Below are positions 7,582 through 16,233 of a DNA stretch of 64,000 nucleotides, piece after piece. The first letter of the stretch is position 1; each line of letters opens with the position of its first letter. Both the position numbers and the translations under genes were made by a program. Origin of the DNA: Bhargavaea ullalensis (GTDB lineage Bacteria; Bacillota; Bacilli; Bacillales_A; Planococcaceae); NCBI RefSeq assembly GCF_040545425.1, contig NZ_JBEPLW010000005.1, one strand, 5' to 3'. The notes below the pieces were generated by a model, which saw nothing but the letters and a program-made list of their open reading frames with translations, was not told where the DNA came from and did not search any database.

Positions 7582-8868
7582 ATGGCAAAAGCAGTTCTCG
7601 ACATCAATGATCGGCCGTCAAACGGCAAATGGCTGACGCTCAGCCTTCAGCATATGTTTGCAATGTTCGGCTCCACCATCCTCGTGCCCCAGCTCGTCGG
7701 GCTTAGCCCGGCCATTGCGCTCCTCACGAGCGGGATTGCGACCATCGTGTTCATTCTCGTGACGCAGTTCAAGGTTCCGGCCTATCTCGGCTCCTCGTTC
7801 GCGTTCATCATCCCGATTCAGGTGGCGACACAGGCGGGAGGGATCGGCAGTGCGCTCATCGGCAGCCTGTTCGTCTCGCTCGTGTATGCGATCGTCTCGC
7901 TGGTCATCTGGAAAACCGGCTACAAGTGGATCATGAAGATCCTGCCGCCGGTCGTCGTCGGGCCGGTCATCATGGTGATCGGGCTGGCGCTTGCGCCGAC
8001 GGCGGTCCAGATGGCCAGCACGATCGACGTGGACGGCACGAACACGTACAGCTTCCTGCACTTCTCTGCGGCACTCGTGACGCTTGCAACAGCGGTCGTC
8101 TGCATCATTTTCTTCCGGGGCATCATCAGCCTCATGCCGGTGCTGATCGGCATCGTCGCCGGCTATATCTATTCTGCGGCGATCGGCATCATTGATTTCA
8201 CACCGGTCCGGGAAGCGGGCTGGTTCCAGGTGCCGGAGTTCCTTCTACCGGGCATCGACTACAGCTTCCACATCACGCCGACCATCCTTCTCGTGATGGT
8301 GCCGATCTCGATCGTGACGATTTCCGAGCATATCGGGCACCAGCTTGTCCTGGGCCGGATCGTCGACCGGAACTTCATCAAGGAGCCGGGCCTCCACCGT
8401 TCACTCCTCGGCGACGGCATCGGGACGCTCATCAGCGGGCTCGTCGGCGGGCCGCCAAAGACGACATACGGCGAAAACATCGGCGTCCTGGCGCTCACCC
8501 GGGTGTTCAGCATCCACGTCATCTTCGGGGCTGCGGTGTTCGCGATCGTCTTCTCTTTCCTCGGAAAGCTGATGGCGCTCATCGCGACCATCCCGCAGGC
8601 GGTGCTCGGGGGCATTTCGATCCTCCTGTTCGGAATCATCGCCTCCTCGGGGCTTCGCATGCTCGTGGAGCACGGGATCGACTTCGACAATCAGCGCAAC
8701 CTGGTCATCGCCTCGGTCATTCTCGTGACCGGGATCGGCGGGGCGGCCATCCAGATCAGCGAAACCTTCAAGATCGAGGGCATGGCGCTCGCCGCCATCC
8801 TCGGCGTCCTGCTCAACCAGATCCTGCCGGGCAAGCCGGAGGGGAAGGAAGCGGGCGACACCGAATAA
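7582..8868 (+). CDS. pyrP: Uracil permease
   Basis: 428 residues of NCS2/UraA type with about 12-14 hydrophobic segments. Family signatures visible include FAMFGSTILVPQLVGLSP near residue 28 and SEHIGHQLVLGRI, then GLVGGPPKTTYGENIGVLALTR, holding the substrate-site acidic residues. It is a cytoplasmic-membrane proton symporter for uracil, feeding salvage. Only 61 bases separate it from pyrR, too few for the third attenuator found at this junction in B. subtilis. An attenuator follows it instead (8881-8986). Start ATG has CAGGAGA upstream. Confidence 0.95.
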   Translation: MAKAVLDINDRPSNGKWLTLSLQHMFAMFGSTILVPQLVGLSPAIALLTSGIATIVFILVTQFKVPAYLGSSFAFIIPIQVATQAGGIGSALIGSLFVSLVYAIVSLVIWKTGYKWIMKILPPVVVGPVIMVIGLALAPTAVQMASTIDVDGTNTYSFLHFSAALVTLATAVVCIIFFRGIISLMPVLIGIVAGYIYSAAIGIIDFTPVREAGWFQVPEFLLPGIDYSFHITPTILLVMVPISIVTISEHIGHQLVLGRIVDRNFIKEPGLHRSLLGDGIGTLISGLVGGPPKTTYGENIGVLALTRVFSIHVIFGAAVFAIVFSFLGKLMALIATIPQAVLGGISILLFGIIASSGLRMLVEHGIDFDNQRNLVIASVILVTGIGGAAIQISETFKIEGMALAAILGVLLNQILPGKPEGKEAGDTE

Positions 8869-8880
8869 TCAACGCCTTTT

Positions 8881-8986
8881 AACTGCATCCGGGAGATGCG
8901 GAAAGGCCTTCATGCAACGGACGGCGGGCGCAGTTTGCCCCGGCGGGTCCGGCTGGAGCCTTTCCGCACCCGGGAAAGGCTTTTTT
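8881..8986 (+). promoter_or_regulatory. PyrR attenuator 2 (pyrP-pyrB junction)
   Basis: PyrR-type loop CATCCGGGAGATGCGGAAAGG from about 8886. Two mutually exclusive pairings are clear: GCGGAAAGGC (8898-8907) with GCCTTTCCGC (8958-8967) forms the antiterminator, while GCCTTTCC (8958-8965) with GGAAAGGC (8973-8980) plus six Ts forms the terminator. This gives independent pyrimidine control over the biosynthetic genes downstream. Confidence 0.88.
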
Positions 8987-9012
8987 GATACATATTAAGG
9001 GGGACGGACATC

Positions 9013-9891
9013 ATGGACCATCTGCTGTCGATGAAACAGCTCGGGAAAGAGGGAATCCGCAGCCTGCTGGCGCGGGCCGCCGAATTGAAGGCGGGCGAAC
9101 CCCATGCACTCGGACGGGACTACGCCGTCAGCAACTTGTTCTTTGAACCGAGCACACGGACGAAGACGAGCTTTGAAATGGCGGAGCAAAAACTCGGGCT
9201 GTCTCCTTTGCCGTTTGAAGCGGGGTTCTCGAGCACGCTCAAGGGAGAGTCGCTGTACGATACGGTGAAGACGCTGGAGGCGATCGGACTGGATGCGCTC
9301 GTCATCCGCCATCCCGAAGACGGCTACTATAAAGAGCTTGAGGGCCGCACATCGGTGTCGATCATCAACGGCGGAGACGGCTCGGGCCAGCATCCGACAC
9401 AGTCGCTGCTCGACCTGTTCACGCTGCAGGAGGAGTTCGGAAAGCTCGAAGGCCTCAAGGTGACGATCGCCGGCGATGTGGCCCACAGCCGCGTCGCCAA
9501 GTCGGACCGCGATGCGCTCGAGCTGTTCGGAGCGGAAGTCCGCTACCTCTGTCCGCCGGAATGGCGGGGAGATTTCGAGGCGGTGGATGACTGGGAGGAC
9601 GTGCTCGGCGAGTCCGATGCCATCATGCTGCTCCGCGTCCAGCACGAACGGCACGGAGGCGGCGAAGACTTCGCGCCGGAAGCGTACCATGCACGCTACG
9701 GCCTGACGGAGGACCGGGCCGCCCGGATGAAGGAAGGGGCGATCATCATGCACCCGGCCCCCGTGAACCGCGGCGTGGAAATCGCCGGATCGCTCGTCGA
9801 AGCTCCGAGGTCGAGGATCTTCCGGCAAGTGGAAAACGGCGTTTATGTGAGAATGGCAGTTCTTGAGACGATACTGAAAGGGAGAGATTGA
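9013..9891 (+). CDS. pyrB: Aspartate carbamoyltransferase catalytic subunit
   Basis: 292 residues, slightly short of the 304 of B. subtilis. Carbamoyl-phosphate site motif FFEPSTRTKTSFEMAE is near residue 40, followed by HPTQSLLDLFTL and HPAPVNRGVEI. It condenses carbamoyl phosphate with aspartate, the committed step of pyrimidine synthesis. No pyrI regulatory subunit is nearby, as is usual in Bacillales where control is by PyrR attenuation. One base separates it from pyrC. Ribosome site AAGGGGGA precedes the ATG. Confidence 0.96.
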   Translation: MDHLLSMKQLGKEGIRSLLARAAELKAGEPHALGRDYAVSNLFFEPSTRTKTSFEMAEQKLGLSPLPFEAGFSSTLKGESLYDTVKTLEAIGLDALVIRHPEDGYYKELEGRTSVSIINGGDGSGQHPTQSLLDLFTLQEEFGKLEGLKVTIAGDVAHSRVAKSDRDALELFGAEVRYLCPPEWRGDFEAVDDWEDVLGESDAIMLLRVQHERHGGGEDFAPEAYHARYGLTEDRAARMKEGAIIMHPAPVNRGVEIAGSLVEAPRSRIFRQVENGVYVRMAVLETILKGRD

Positions 9892-9892
9892 G

Positions 9893-11170
9893 ATGGGCAC
9901 ACTGATCCGAAACGTACGCACGCTTGACCCGAACGGGGAACTGAAGGAAACCGATATTCTGATCGAGGACGGCATCTTCAAGGAACTCGCCGCGGAAATC
10001 AGCCCGGAAGGCCAAGAAGTGTTGGACGGCGAAGGGCGCTTTGCCGCACCGGGATTCATCGATGTCCATATCCATCTCCGCGAACCGGGCGGGGAGCACA
10101 AGGAAACAATTGAAACCGGCACGCTTGCGGCAGCGAAAGGCGGCTTCACGACCGTCTGTGCCATGCCGAACACCCGTCCGGTGCCGGACACGGCGGAAAC
10201 TCTCGGCACAGTGAACCGGCTCATCGAAGAAAAAGCGCTTGTCCGCGTTCTCCCTTACGCATCGATCACCATCCGGGAGGCCGGCAAAGAGCGGACCAAC
10301 ATGGAAGAACTGAAGACCCACGGTGCGTTCGCCTTCACGGACGACGGCGTCGGCGTCCAGGAAGCGGGCATGATGTTTGAGGCGATGCAGGACGCCGCAA
10401 AGCTGGACATGCCGGTCGTCGCCCACTGCGAAGACAACACGCTCATCTACGGCGGGGCGATGCATGACGGGAAGCGCAGCCGCGAGCTCGGCATTCCCGG
10501 AATCCCATCGATCGCCGAGTCTGTTCATATCGCGCGCGACGTGCTGCTCGCAGAGGCGGCGGGAGCCCACTACCACGTCTGCCATGTGAGCACGAAAGAG
10601 TCGGTCCGGGTCATCCGCGACGCCAAGCGTGCCGGCATCCGGGTGACGGCGGAAGTGACGCCGCACCATCTCCTCTTGACCGAAGATGACATCCCCGGCG
10701 ATGACGCCGACTGGAAGATGAACCCGCCGCTCCGGGCGAAGGAAGACCTCGAGGCGCTCCATGAAGGGCTGCTTGACGGCACGATTGATGTGATCGCGAC
10801 GGACCATGCCCCCCACACGGCCGACGAAAAAGCGGCCGGCATGGAAAAAGCGCCGTTTGGCATCACGGGCCTTGAGACGGCGTTCCCGCTCTTGTATACG
10901 GAGTTCGTTCAAACCGGCAAGTGGACGCTGAAACAGCTGACGGACTGGCTGACGGCAAAGCCGGCAGACGTGTTCGGCTTTGAATTCGGTGAGATCAAAG
11001 AAGGGAAACCGGCGGACCTTGTGCTGCTCGACCTCGGGACCGAACGGGCGATCCAACCGGAAGAATTCGCATCAAAAGGGAAAAACACTCCGTTCGGCGG
11101 CAAGGTCTGCAAGGGCTGGCCCGTCATGACGGTATTTGGCGGAAAAATTGTATGGCAGGAGGAACAATGA
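9893..11170 (+). CDS. pyrC: Dihydroorotase
   Basis: 425 residues, class I amidohydrolase. The metal motif appears as HIHLREPGG near residue 60; other ligand regions are AHCEDNTLIYGG, YHVCHVSTKESV and ATDHAPHT, the last with the catalytic Asp. It cyclises carbamoyl-aspartate to dihydroorotate. The start follows GGGAGAG inside the pyrB end. Its TGA (11168-11170) overlaps the carA start region (ATGATG), and the carA ribosome site AGGAGG lies within its last codons, so translation of the two is coupled. Confidence 0.96.
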   Translation: MGTLIRNVRTLDPNGELKETDILIEDGIFKELAAEISPEGQEVLDGEGRFAAPGFIDVHIHLREPGGEHKETIETGTLAAAKGGFTTVCAMPNTRPVPDTAETLGTVNRLIEEKALVRVLPYASITIREAGKERTNMEELKTHGAFAFTDDGVGVQEAGMMFEAMQDAAKLDMPVVAHCEDNTLIYGGAMHDGKRSRELGIPGIPSIAESVHIARDVLLAEAAGAHYHVCHVSTKESVRVIRDAKRAGIRVTAEVTPHHLLLTEDDIPGDDADWKMNPPLRAKEDLEALHEGLLDGTIDVIATDHAPHTADEKAAGMEKAPFGITGLETAFPLLYTEFVQTGKWTLKQLTDWLTAKPADVFGFEFGEIKEGKPADLVLLDLGTERAIQPEEFASKGKNTPFGGKVCKGWPVMTVFGGKIVWQEEQ

Positions 11171-12276
11171 TGACTGAAAAAAGATATCTGATCCTGGAAG
11201 ACGGCACGGTATTTGAAGGCGAGGCGTTCGGCGCCGGACGCGGCATGGTCGGGGAAGTGGTCTTCTCCACCGGTATGAGCGGCTATCAGGAGGCGCTCAC
11301 CAATCCGTCGAACATCGGGGCGATCACGGTGATGACTTACCCGATGATCGGCAACTACGGCGTCAACCGGGATGATTCCGAATCGGTCGATTTCCATCTC
11401 GGCGCACTCGCCGTGCGGGAGATCACCGGCCAGCCGTCAAACTTCCGCTGCGACCAGGACCTCGCCTCTTATATGAAAGACCGGAACATTCCGGGCATCG
11501 CGGAGATCGACACCCGCAAGCTGACCCGCATCATCCGCGACAAAGGCACGATGAAAGGGATGCTGACGGAAGCGGGCAAAGACGTTGATGTCGAAACGGC
11601 GCTCACTGTGCTGGCAGCCTCGGATTTCACGACCAACCAGGTGGAGTCCGTTTCAACAAAGCGTCCATACCCGAGCCCGGGCCGCGGCAAGCGCGTGGCC
11701 ATTCTCGACTACGGCATGAAGCACGGCATCCTCCGCGAGCTGAACAACCGCGGCTGCGACGTGCTCGTCGTCCCGCATGACACGAAAGCCGAAGATGTGC
11801 TTGCCTGGCATCCGGACGGCATCCTTCTCTCAAACGGACCCGGCAACCCGCAAGACGTCGAGGCGGCTCCGGAATTCATCCGCGGCATCCTCGGCAAAGT
11901 GCCGGTGTTCGGCATCAACCTCGGCCATCAGCTGCTCGCCATCGCCTGCGGCGCGACCACTTACAAGATGAAGTTCGGGCACCACGGCGGAAATCACCCG
12001 GTCAAGGACCTTTCGACCGGCCGTACGGAGATCACCGCACAGAACCACCAGTTTGCCGTCAATGCGGATTCCCTCGAAGGCACGGGCCTTGAAGTGACCC
12101 ACACTGCATTGAATGACGGTACGGTCGAAGGGCTCAAACACCGGGAACACCCGGCCTTCTCCGTCCAGTTCGACCCGGAAGCTTCTCCTGGGCCGGAAGA
12201 TTCGAACCACCTGTTCGACCGGTTCATCGACCTTATGGAGCGCCAAAACGGAAAGGAGCAGCACATCAATGCCTAA
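11170..12276 (+). CDS. carA: Carbamoyl-phosphate synthetase small subunit with a degenerate glutaminase active site
   Basis: 368 residues from ATG 11170 (AGGAGG seven bases ahead; ATG 11167 is the alternative). The N-terminal CPSase small-chain domain and the C-terminal class I glutamine amidotransferase fold are both complete (GRGKRVAILDYGMKHGI, SNGPGNP, GNHPVKD, ASPGPEDSNHLFDRF). The catalytic residues are not. The nucleophile in FGICLGHQ is Asn (FGINLGHQ, residue 250), the His of VQYHPEA is Asp (VQFDPEA, residue 335), and the glutamine-contact Gly of QNHG is Gln (residue 294). Only Glu337 of the triad remains. In E. coli CarA these are Cys269, His353, Gly313 and Glu355. It should still bind CarB, but glutamine hydrolysis is not expected. 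It lies in the pyr operon, coupled to both neighbours. Confidence 0.93.
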   Translation: MTEKRYLILEDGTVFEGEAFGAGRGMVGEVVFSTGMSGYQEALTNPSNIGAITVMTYPMIGNYGVNRDDSESVDFHLGALAVREITGQPSNFRCDQDLASYMKDRNIPGIAEIDTRKLTRIIRDKGTMKGMLTEAGKDVDVETALTVLAASDFTTNQVESVSTKRPYPSPGRGKRVAILDYGMKHGILRELNNRGCDVLVVPHDTKAEDVLAWHPDGILLSNGPGNPQDVEAAPEFIRGILGKVPVFGINLGHQLLAIACGATTYKMKFGHHGGNHPVKDLSTGRTEITAQNHQFAVNADSLEGTGLEVTHTALNDGTVEGLKHREHPAFSVQFDPEASPGPEDSNHLFDRFIDLMERQNGKEQHINA

Positions 12277-15200
12277 ACGTACAGACATCGAAACCATCCT
12301 CGTTATCGGCTCGGGCCCGATCGTCATCGGCCAGGCCGCAGAATTCGACTATGCAGGAACACAGGCCTGCCTCTCACTGAAAGAAGAGGGATACCGGGTC
12401 ATCCTCATCAACTCCAACCCGGCCACGATCATGACCGACACGGAAATCGCGGACAAAGTATACATCGAGCCGATCTCGCTTGACTTCGTATCTCGCATCA
12501 TCCGCAAAGAGCGCCCGGACGCCATTCTCCCGACGCTCGGCGGCCAGACAGGACTCAATATGGCGATCGAGCTGCACAACTCGGGCATCCTGGACGAGCT
12601 CGGCATCGAAATTCTCGGCACGAAGCTCGACGCGATCAACAAAGCGGAAGACCGAGAACTGTTCCGCTCGCTCATGAACGACCTCAACGTGCCGGTTCCC
12701 GAAAGCGAGATCATCCACAACCTCGACGAAGCCAAGGCATTCGTTGAGCAGATCGGCTATCCGGTCATCGTCCGTCCGGCCTTCACGCTCGGCGGCACGG
12801 GCGGCGGCATCTGCCACGACGCCCAGGAACTCGAAGAAATCGTGGCAAGCGGTCTGAAATACAGCCCGGTCACACAGTGCCTCCTTGAGAAGTCGATCGC
12901 CGGCTTCAAGGAAATCGAGTTTGAAGTGATGCGTGACTCCGCGGACAACGCAATCGTTGTCTGCAGCATGGAAAATGTCGACCCGGTCGGCATCCACACC
13001 GGCGACTCGATCGTCGTGGCGCCTGTCCAGACCTTGTCGGACCGCGAAGTCCAGATGCTCCGCAACGTTTCGCTGAACATCATCCGCGCACTCGGCATCG
13101 AAGGCGGCTGCAACGTCCAGCTCGCACTCGACCCGGACAGCTTCAACTTCTACGCGATCGAAGTGAACCCGCGCGTCAGCCGGTCGTCCGCGCTCGCATC
13201 GAAGGCAACAGGCTATCCCATCGCCAAGCTCGCCTCGAAGATCGCAGTCGGCTTGACGCTCGATGAAATGCTGAACCCGGTAACGGGCAAGACCTATGCA
13301 TGCTTTGAGCCGACGATTGACTACATCGTCGCCAAAATCCCGCGCTGGCCATTCGACAAGTTCGAAAGCGCAAAACGGAACCTCGGCACTCAAATGAAAG
13401 CGACCGGCGAAGTCATGTCGATGGGCCGCACGTTCGAGGAAGCGATCCTGAAAGCGGTCCGCTCCCTTGAAACCGGACTCGACCACCTCGCACTGAAGCA
13501 CGGTGAGGAACTCGAGATGGACTGGATCGAGAAGCGCATCCGCCGCGCGGGCGATGAACGGCTCTTCTTCATCGGCGAAGCGCTGCGCCGAGGCGTGACG
13601 GTCGAGACGATCCATGATTGGAGCAAGATCGACTTCTTCTTCCTGAACAAGCTTGCCAAGATTGTTGCCTACGAAGGAACACTTGCGGACAATCCGTTTG
13701 ACCGCATGTCCGCCCGCAAGGCGAAGCGGATGGGCTTCTCCGACCGGACGATCGCCGCGCTCTGGAACAGCGACGAGCGCTCGGTATACGAATGGCGCAC
13801 CGAGCAGGGCCTCATCCCGGTGTACAAGATGGTGGATACGTGCGCGGGCGAGTTCGAATCCGAGACACCTTACTTCTACGGCACATACGAAGATGAAAAC
13901 GAGTCCGTCAAGACGGACAAAGAGAGCGTGATCGTCCTCGGCTCCGGCCCGATCCGCATCGGCCAGGGCGTCGAGTTTGACTACGCGACCGTCCACTCGG
14001 TATGGGCCATCCAGGAAGCCGGGTACGAGGCGATCATCATCAACAACAACCCGGAAACGGTGTCCACCGACTTCTCGATTTCCGACAAGCTGTACTTTGA
14101 GCCGCTGACGATTGAAGACGTCATGCACATCATCGACCTCGAGCAGCCGAAGGGCGTCATCGTCCAGTTCGGCGGCCAAACGGCGATCAACCTGGCAGCG
14201 GCGCTTGAAGCACGCGGCGTGAAGATTCTCGGCACGACGCTCGAAGACCTCGACCGTGCGGAAAACCGCGACAAGTTCGAACAAACGCTGCATGAAATCG
14301 GCATCCCTCAGCCGCTCGGTAAAACTGCCGTCTCATCCCCGGAAGCTGCCGTCATCGCAAACGACATCGGCTACCCGGTCCTCGTCCGGCCATCGTACGT
14401 GCTCGGCGGCCGCGCGATGGAAATCGTCTATAACGAGGAAGAGCTCCTCCATTATATGGACCACGCCGTCGAGGCCAGCCCTGAACATCCGGTGCTCATC
14501 GACCGTTACCTGACCGGGAAGGAAATCGAAGTCGACGCGATCTGCGACGGCGAGAACGTCCTGATTCCCGGGATCATGGAACACATTGAACGGGCGGGCG
14601 TCCACTCCGGCGACTCGATTGCGGTCTACCCGCCGCAGAGCCTGTCGCTGGAGCATATTGACACGCTCGCGGACTACACGGAACGGCTGGCAAGGGGCCT
14701 CAAGATCGTCGGCCTCCTGAACATCCAGTACGTGATCGCGGAAGGCAAGGTATACGTCATCGAAGTGAACCCGCGCTCAAGCCGGACGGTTCCGTTCCTC
14801 TCGAAGATCACGGGGCTCCCGATGGCCAACATTGCAACGAAGGCGATCCTCGGACAGTCGATCACGGAACAGGGCTACCCGACGGGTCTCGTCGAGCCGG
14901 GCGAAGGCGTGTACGTAAAAGTGCCGGTGTTCAGCTTCGCGAAACTCGCACGTGTCGACATCACGCTCGGACCTGAGATGAAGTCGACGGGTGAAGTCAT
15001 GGGCAAGGACACGACGCTTGAAAAGGCGCTTTACAAAGGACTTGTCGCATCGGGCATGGAAATCCGCAACCACGGGACGGTGCTCCTCACGGTCGCCGAC
15101 AAAGACAAGGATGAAGCGGCGGAAATCGCTGCGCGGTTCGCCGATATCGGCTACCAGCTCCTCGCAACGGCCGGAACCGCGGAAGCGCTACGGGAAGCCG

Positions 15201-15466
15201 GCCTCCGCGTCCAAACCGTCGGCAAGATCGGCGGTGAGGGCCAGACGCTCATTGATGTCATCCAGAAAGGCGAAGCCCAGTTTGTCATCAACACACTGAC
15301 AAAAGGCAAGCAGCCGGAAAGAGACGGCTTCCGGATCCGCCGGGAAACGGTTGAAAACGGCGTTCCGTGCATGACCTCGCTCGATACGGCGAAGGCGGTC
15401 CTCCGCGTCCTCGAATCGATGACATTCTCCGCGGACGCCATGCCGGCAGGAGAGGTCCGCGCATGA
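12269..15466 (+). CDS. carB: Carbamoyl-phosphate synthetase large subunit
   Basis: 1065 residues (PyrAB of B. subtilis is 1071). ATG 12269 lies inside the end of carA, with GGAG ten bases ahead. Two ATP-grasp halves are visible: VIGSGPIVIGQAAEFDYAG with VRPAFTLGGTGGG in the first, and VLGSGPIRIGQGVEFDYAT with VRPSYVLGGRAME in the second. An MGS-like regulatory domain follows (about residues 930-1040: NHGTVLLTVADKDKDEA, VINTLTKGK). It makes carbamoyl phosphate from bicarbonate, two ATP and ammonia. Since the partner CarA seems unable to split glutamine, this subunit may depend on free ammonia. Nothing in CarB itself looks degenerate. Confidence 0.96.
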   Translation: MPKRTDIETILVIGSGPIVIGQAAEFDYAGTQACLSLKEEGYRVILINSNPATIMTDTEIADKVYIEPISLDFVSRIIRKERPDAILPTLGGQTGLNMAIELHNSGILDELGIEILGTKLDAINKAEDRELFRSLMNDLNVPVPESEIIHNLDEAKAFVEQIGYPVIVRPAFTLGGTGGGICHDAQELEEIVASGLKYSPVTQCLLEKSIAGFKEIEFEVMRDSADNAIVVCSMENVDPVGIHTGDSIVVAPVQTLSDREVQMLRNVSLNIIRALGIEGGCNVQLALDPDSFNFYAIEVNPRVSRSSALASKATGYPIAKLASKIAVGLTLDEMLNPVTGKTYACFEPTIDYIVAKIPRWPFDKFESAKRNLGTQMKATGEVMSMGRTFEEAILKAVRSLETGLDHLALKHGEELEMDWIEKRIRRAGDERLFFIGEALRRGVTVETIHDWSKIDFFFLNKLAKIVAYEGTLADNPFDRMSARKAKRMGFSDRTIAALWNSDERSVYEWRTEQGLIPVYKMVDTCAGEFESETPYFYGTYEDENESVKTDKESVIVLGSGPIRIGQGVEFDYATVHSVWAIQEAGYEAIIINNNPETVSTDFSISDKLYFEPLTIEDVMHIIDLEQPKGVIVQFGGQTAINLAAALEARGVKILGTTLEDLDRAENRDKFEQTLHEIGIPQPLGKTAVSSPEAAVIANDIGYPVLVRPSYVLGGRAMEIVYNEEELLHYMDHAVEASPEHPVLIDRYLTGKEIEVDAICDGENVLIPGIMEHIERAGVHSGDSIAVYPPQSLSLEHIDTLADYTERLARGLKIVGLLNIQYVIAEGKVYVIEVNPRSSRTVPFLSKITGLPMANIATKAILGQSITEQGYPTGLVEPGEGVYVKVPVFSFAKLARVDITLGPEMKSTGEVMGKDTTLEKALYKGLVASGMEIRNHGTVLLTVADKDKDEAAEIAARFADIGYQLLATAGTAEALREAGLRVQTVGKIGGEGQTLIDVIQKGEAQFVINTLTKGKQPERDGFRIRRETVENGVPCMTSLDTAKAVLRVLESMTFSADAMPAGEVRA

Positions 15467-16233
15467 TCCGGAACGAACGGATGGAAGTCGTGGCCCAACA
15501 AGAAATCGCCCAAAACATCTTTGAGCTCGTCCTGAAGGGGAAACTGGTCGAAGACATCGGAACCCCCGGTCGTTTTGTCCACATCCGGACGACGGACGGC
15601 TTCGATCCGCTGCTCCGGCGCCCGATCAGCATCTCATCGTCGGACAGCGGGGAGGGCACGATGACGCTCATCTACCGGGCGGAAGGCAAAGGGACTTCTC
15701 TGCTGGCGCAAAAGACGGCCGGCGAAGAGGCCGACGTGCTCGGTCCGCTCGGCAACGGGTTCCCGCTCGCGCCGGCCAAGTCCGGCGACCGGGTGCTCAT
15801 CGTCGGCGGCGGAATCGGCGTGCCTCCGCTCTACGGCCTGTCGAAAAAGCTGAAGGCGGCCGGTGCCGAACCGGTTCATGTGCTCGGATTCCAGTCGGCG
15901 GACGTCGCTTTTTATGAGGAAGAGTTCAGCGGGCTCGGGGAAACGCATATCACGACCGTCGACGGTTCCGCGGGCACCCGGGGATTCGTCACGGACGTGA
16001 TCCGGCAACTCGGCGACTTTGATCTGTATTACAGCTGCGGGCCGATCCCGATGCTTACGGCCGTATCGGACATGATGGAAGGCACGGAAGGCTATCTGAG
16101 CTTCGAAGAACGGATGGGCTGCGGGATCGGCGCCTGCTTCGCCTGCGTGTGCCACACCGATGCAAATGAAAAAGGCTATGTGAAAGTTTGCTCGGACGGA
16201 CCTGTGTTCCGGGCGGGGGTGGTGAAACTATGA
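15463..16233 (+). CDS. pyrK: Dihydroorotate dehydrogenase electron transfer subunit
   Basis: 256 residues, the same length as B. subtilis PyrK. ATG 15463 overlaps the carB stop. The FAD-binding barrel carries RPISIS near residue 50; the NAD-binding region has GGGIGVPPLYGLSKKL near residue 107. The C-terminal [2Fe-2S] cluster cysteines are in CGIGACFACVCHT plus a later Cys (VKVCSDGP). It passes electrons from PyrD to NAD. Immediate coupling to pyrD supports the heterotetrameric type 1B enzyme. Confidence 0.95.
   Translation: MIRNERMEVVAQQEIAQNIFELVLKGKLVEDIGTPGRFVHIRTTDGFDPLLRRPISISSSDSGEGTMTLIYRAEGKGTSLLAQKTAGEEADVLGPLGNGFPLAPAKSGDRVLIVGGGIGVPPLYGLSKKLKAAGAEPVHVLGFQSADVAFYEEEFSGLGETHITTVDGSAGTRGFVTDVIRQLGDFDLYYSCGPIPMLTAVSDMMEGTEGYLSFEERMGCGIGACFACVCHTDANEKGYVKVCSDGPVFRAGVVKL

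Noticed and set aside
12374..14293. 639-codon open frame antisense to carB
   Set aside because: Shadow of carB in GC-rich sequence; composition rich in Arg, His and Asp as typical for antisense frames.
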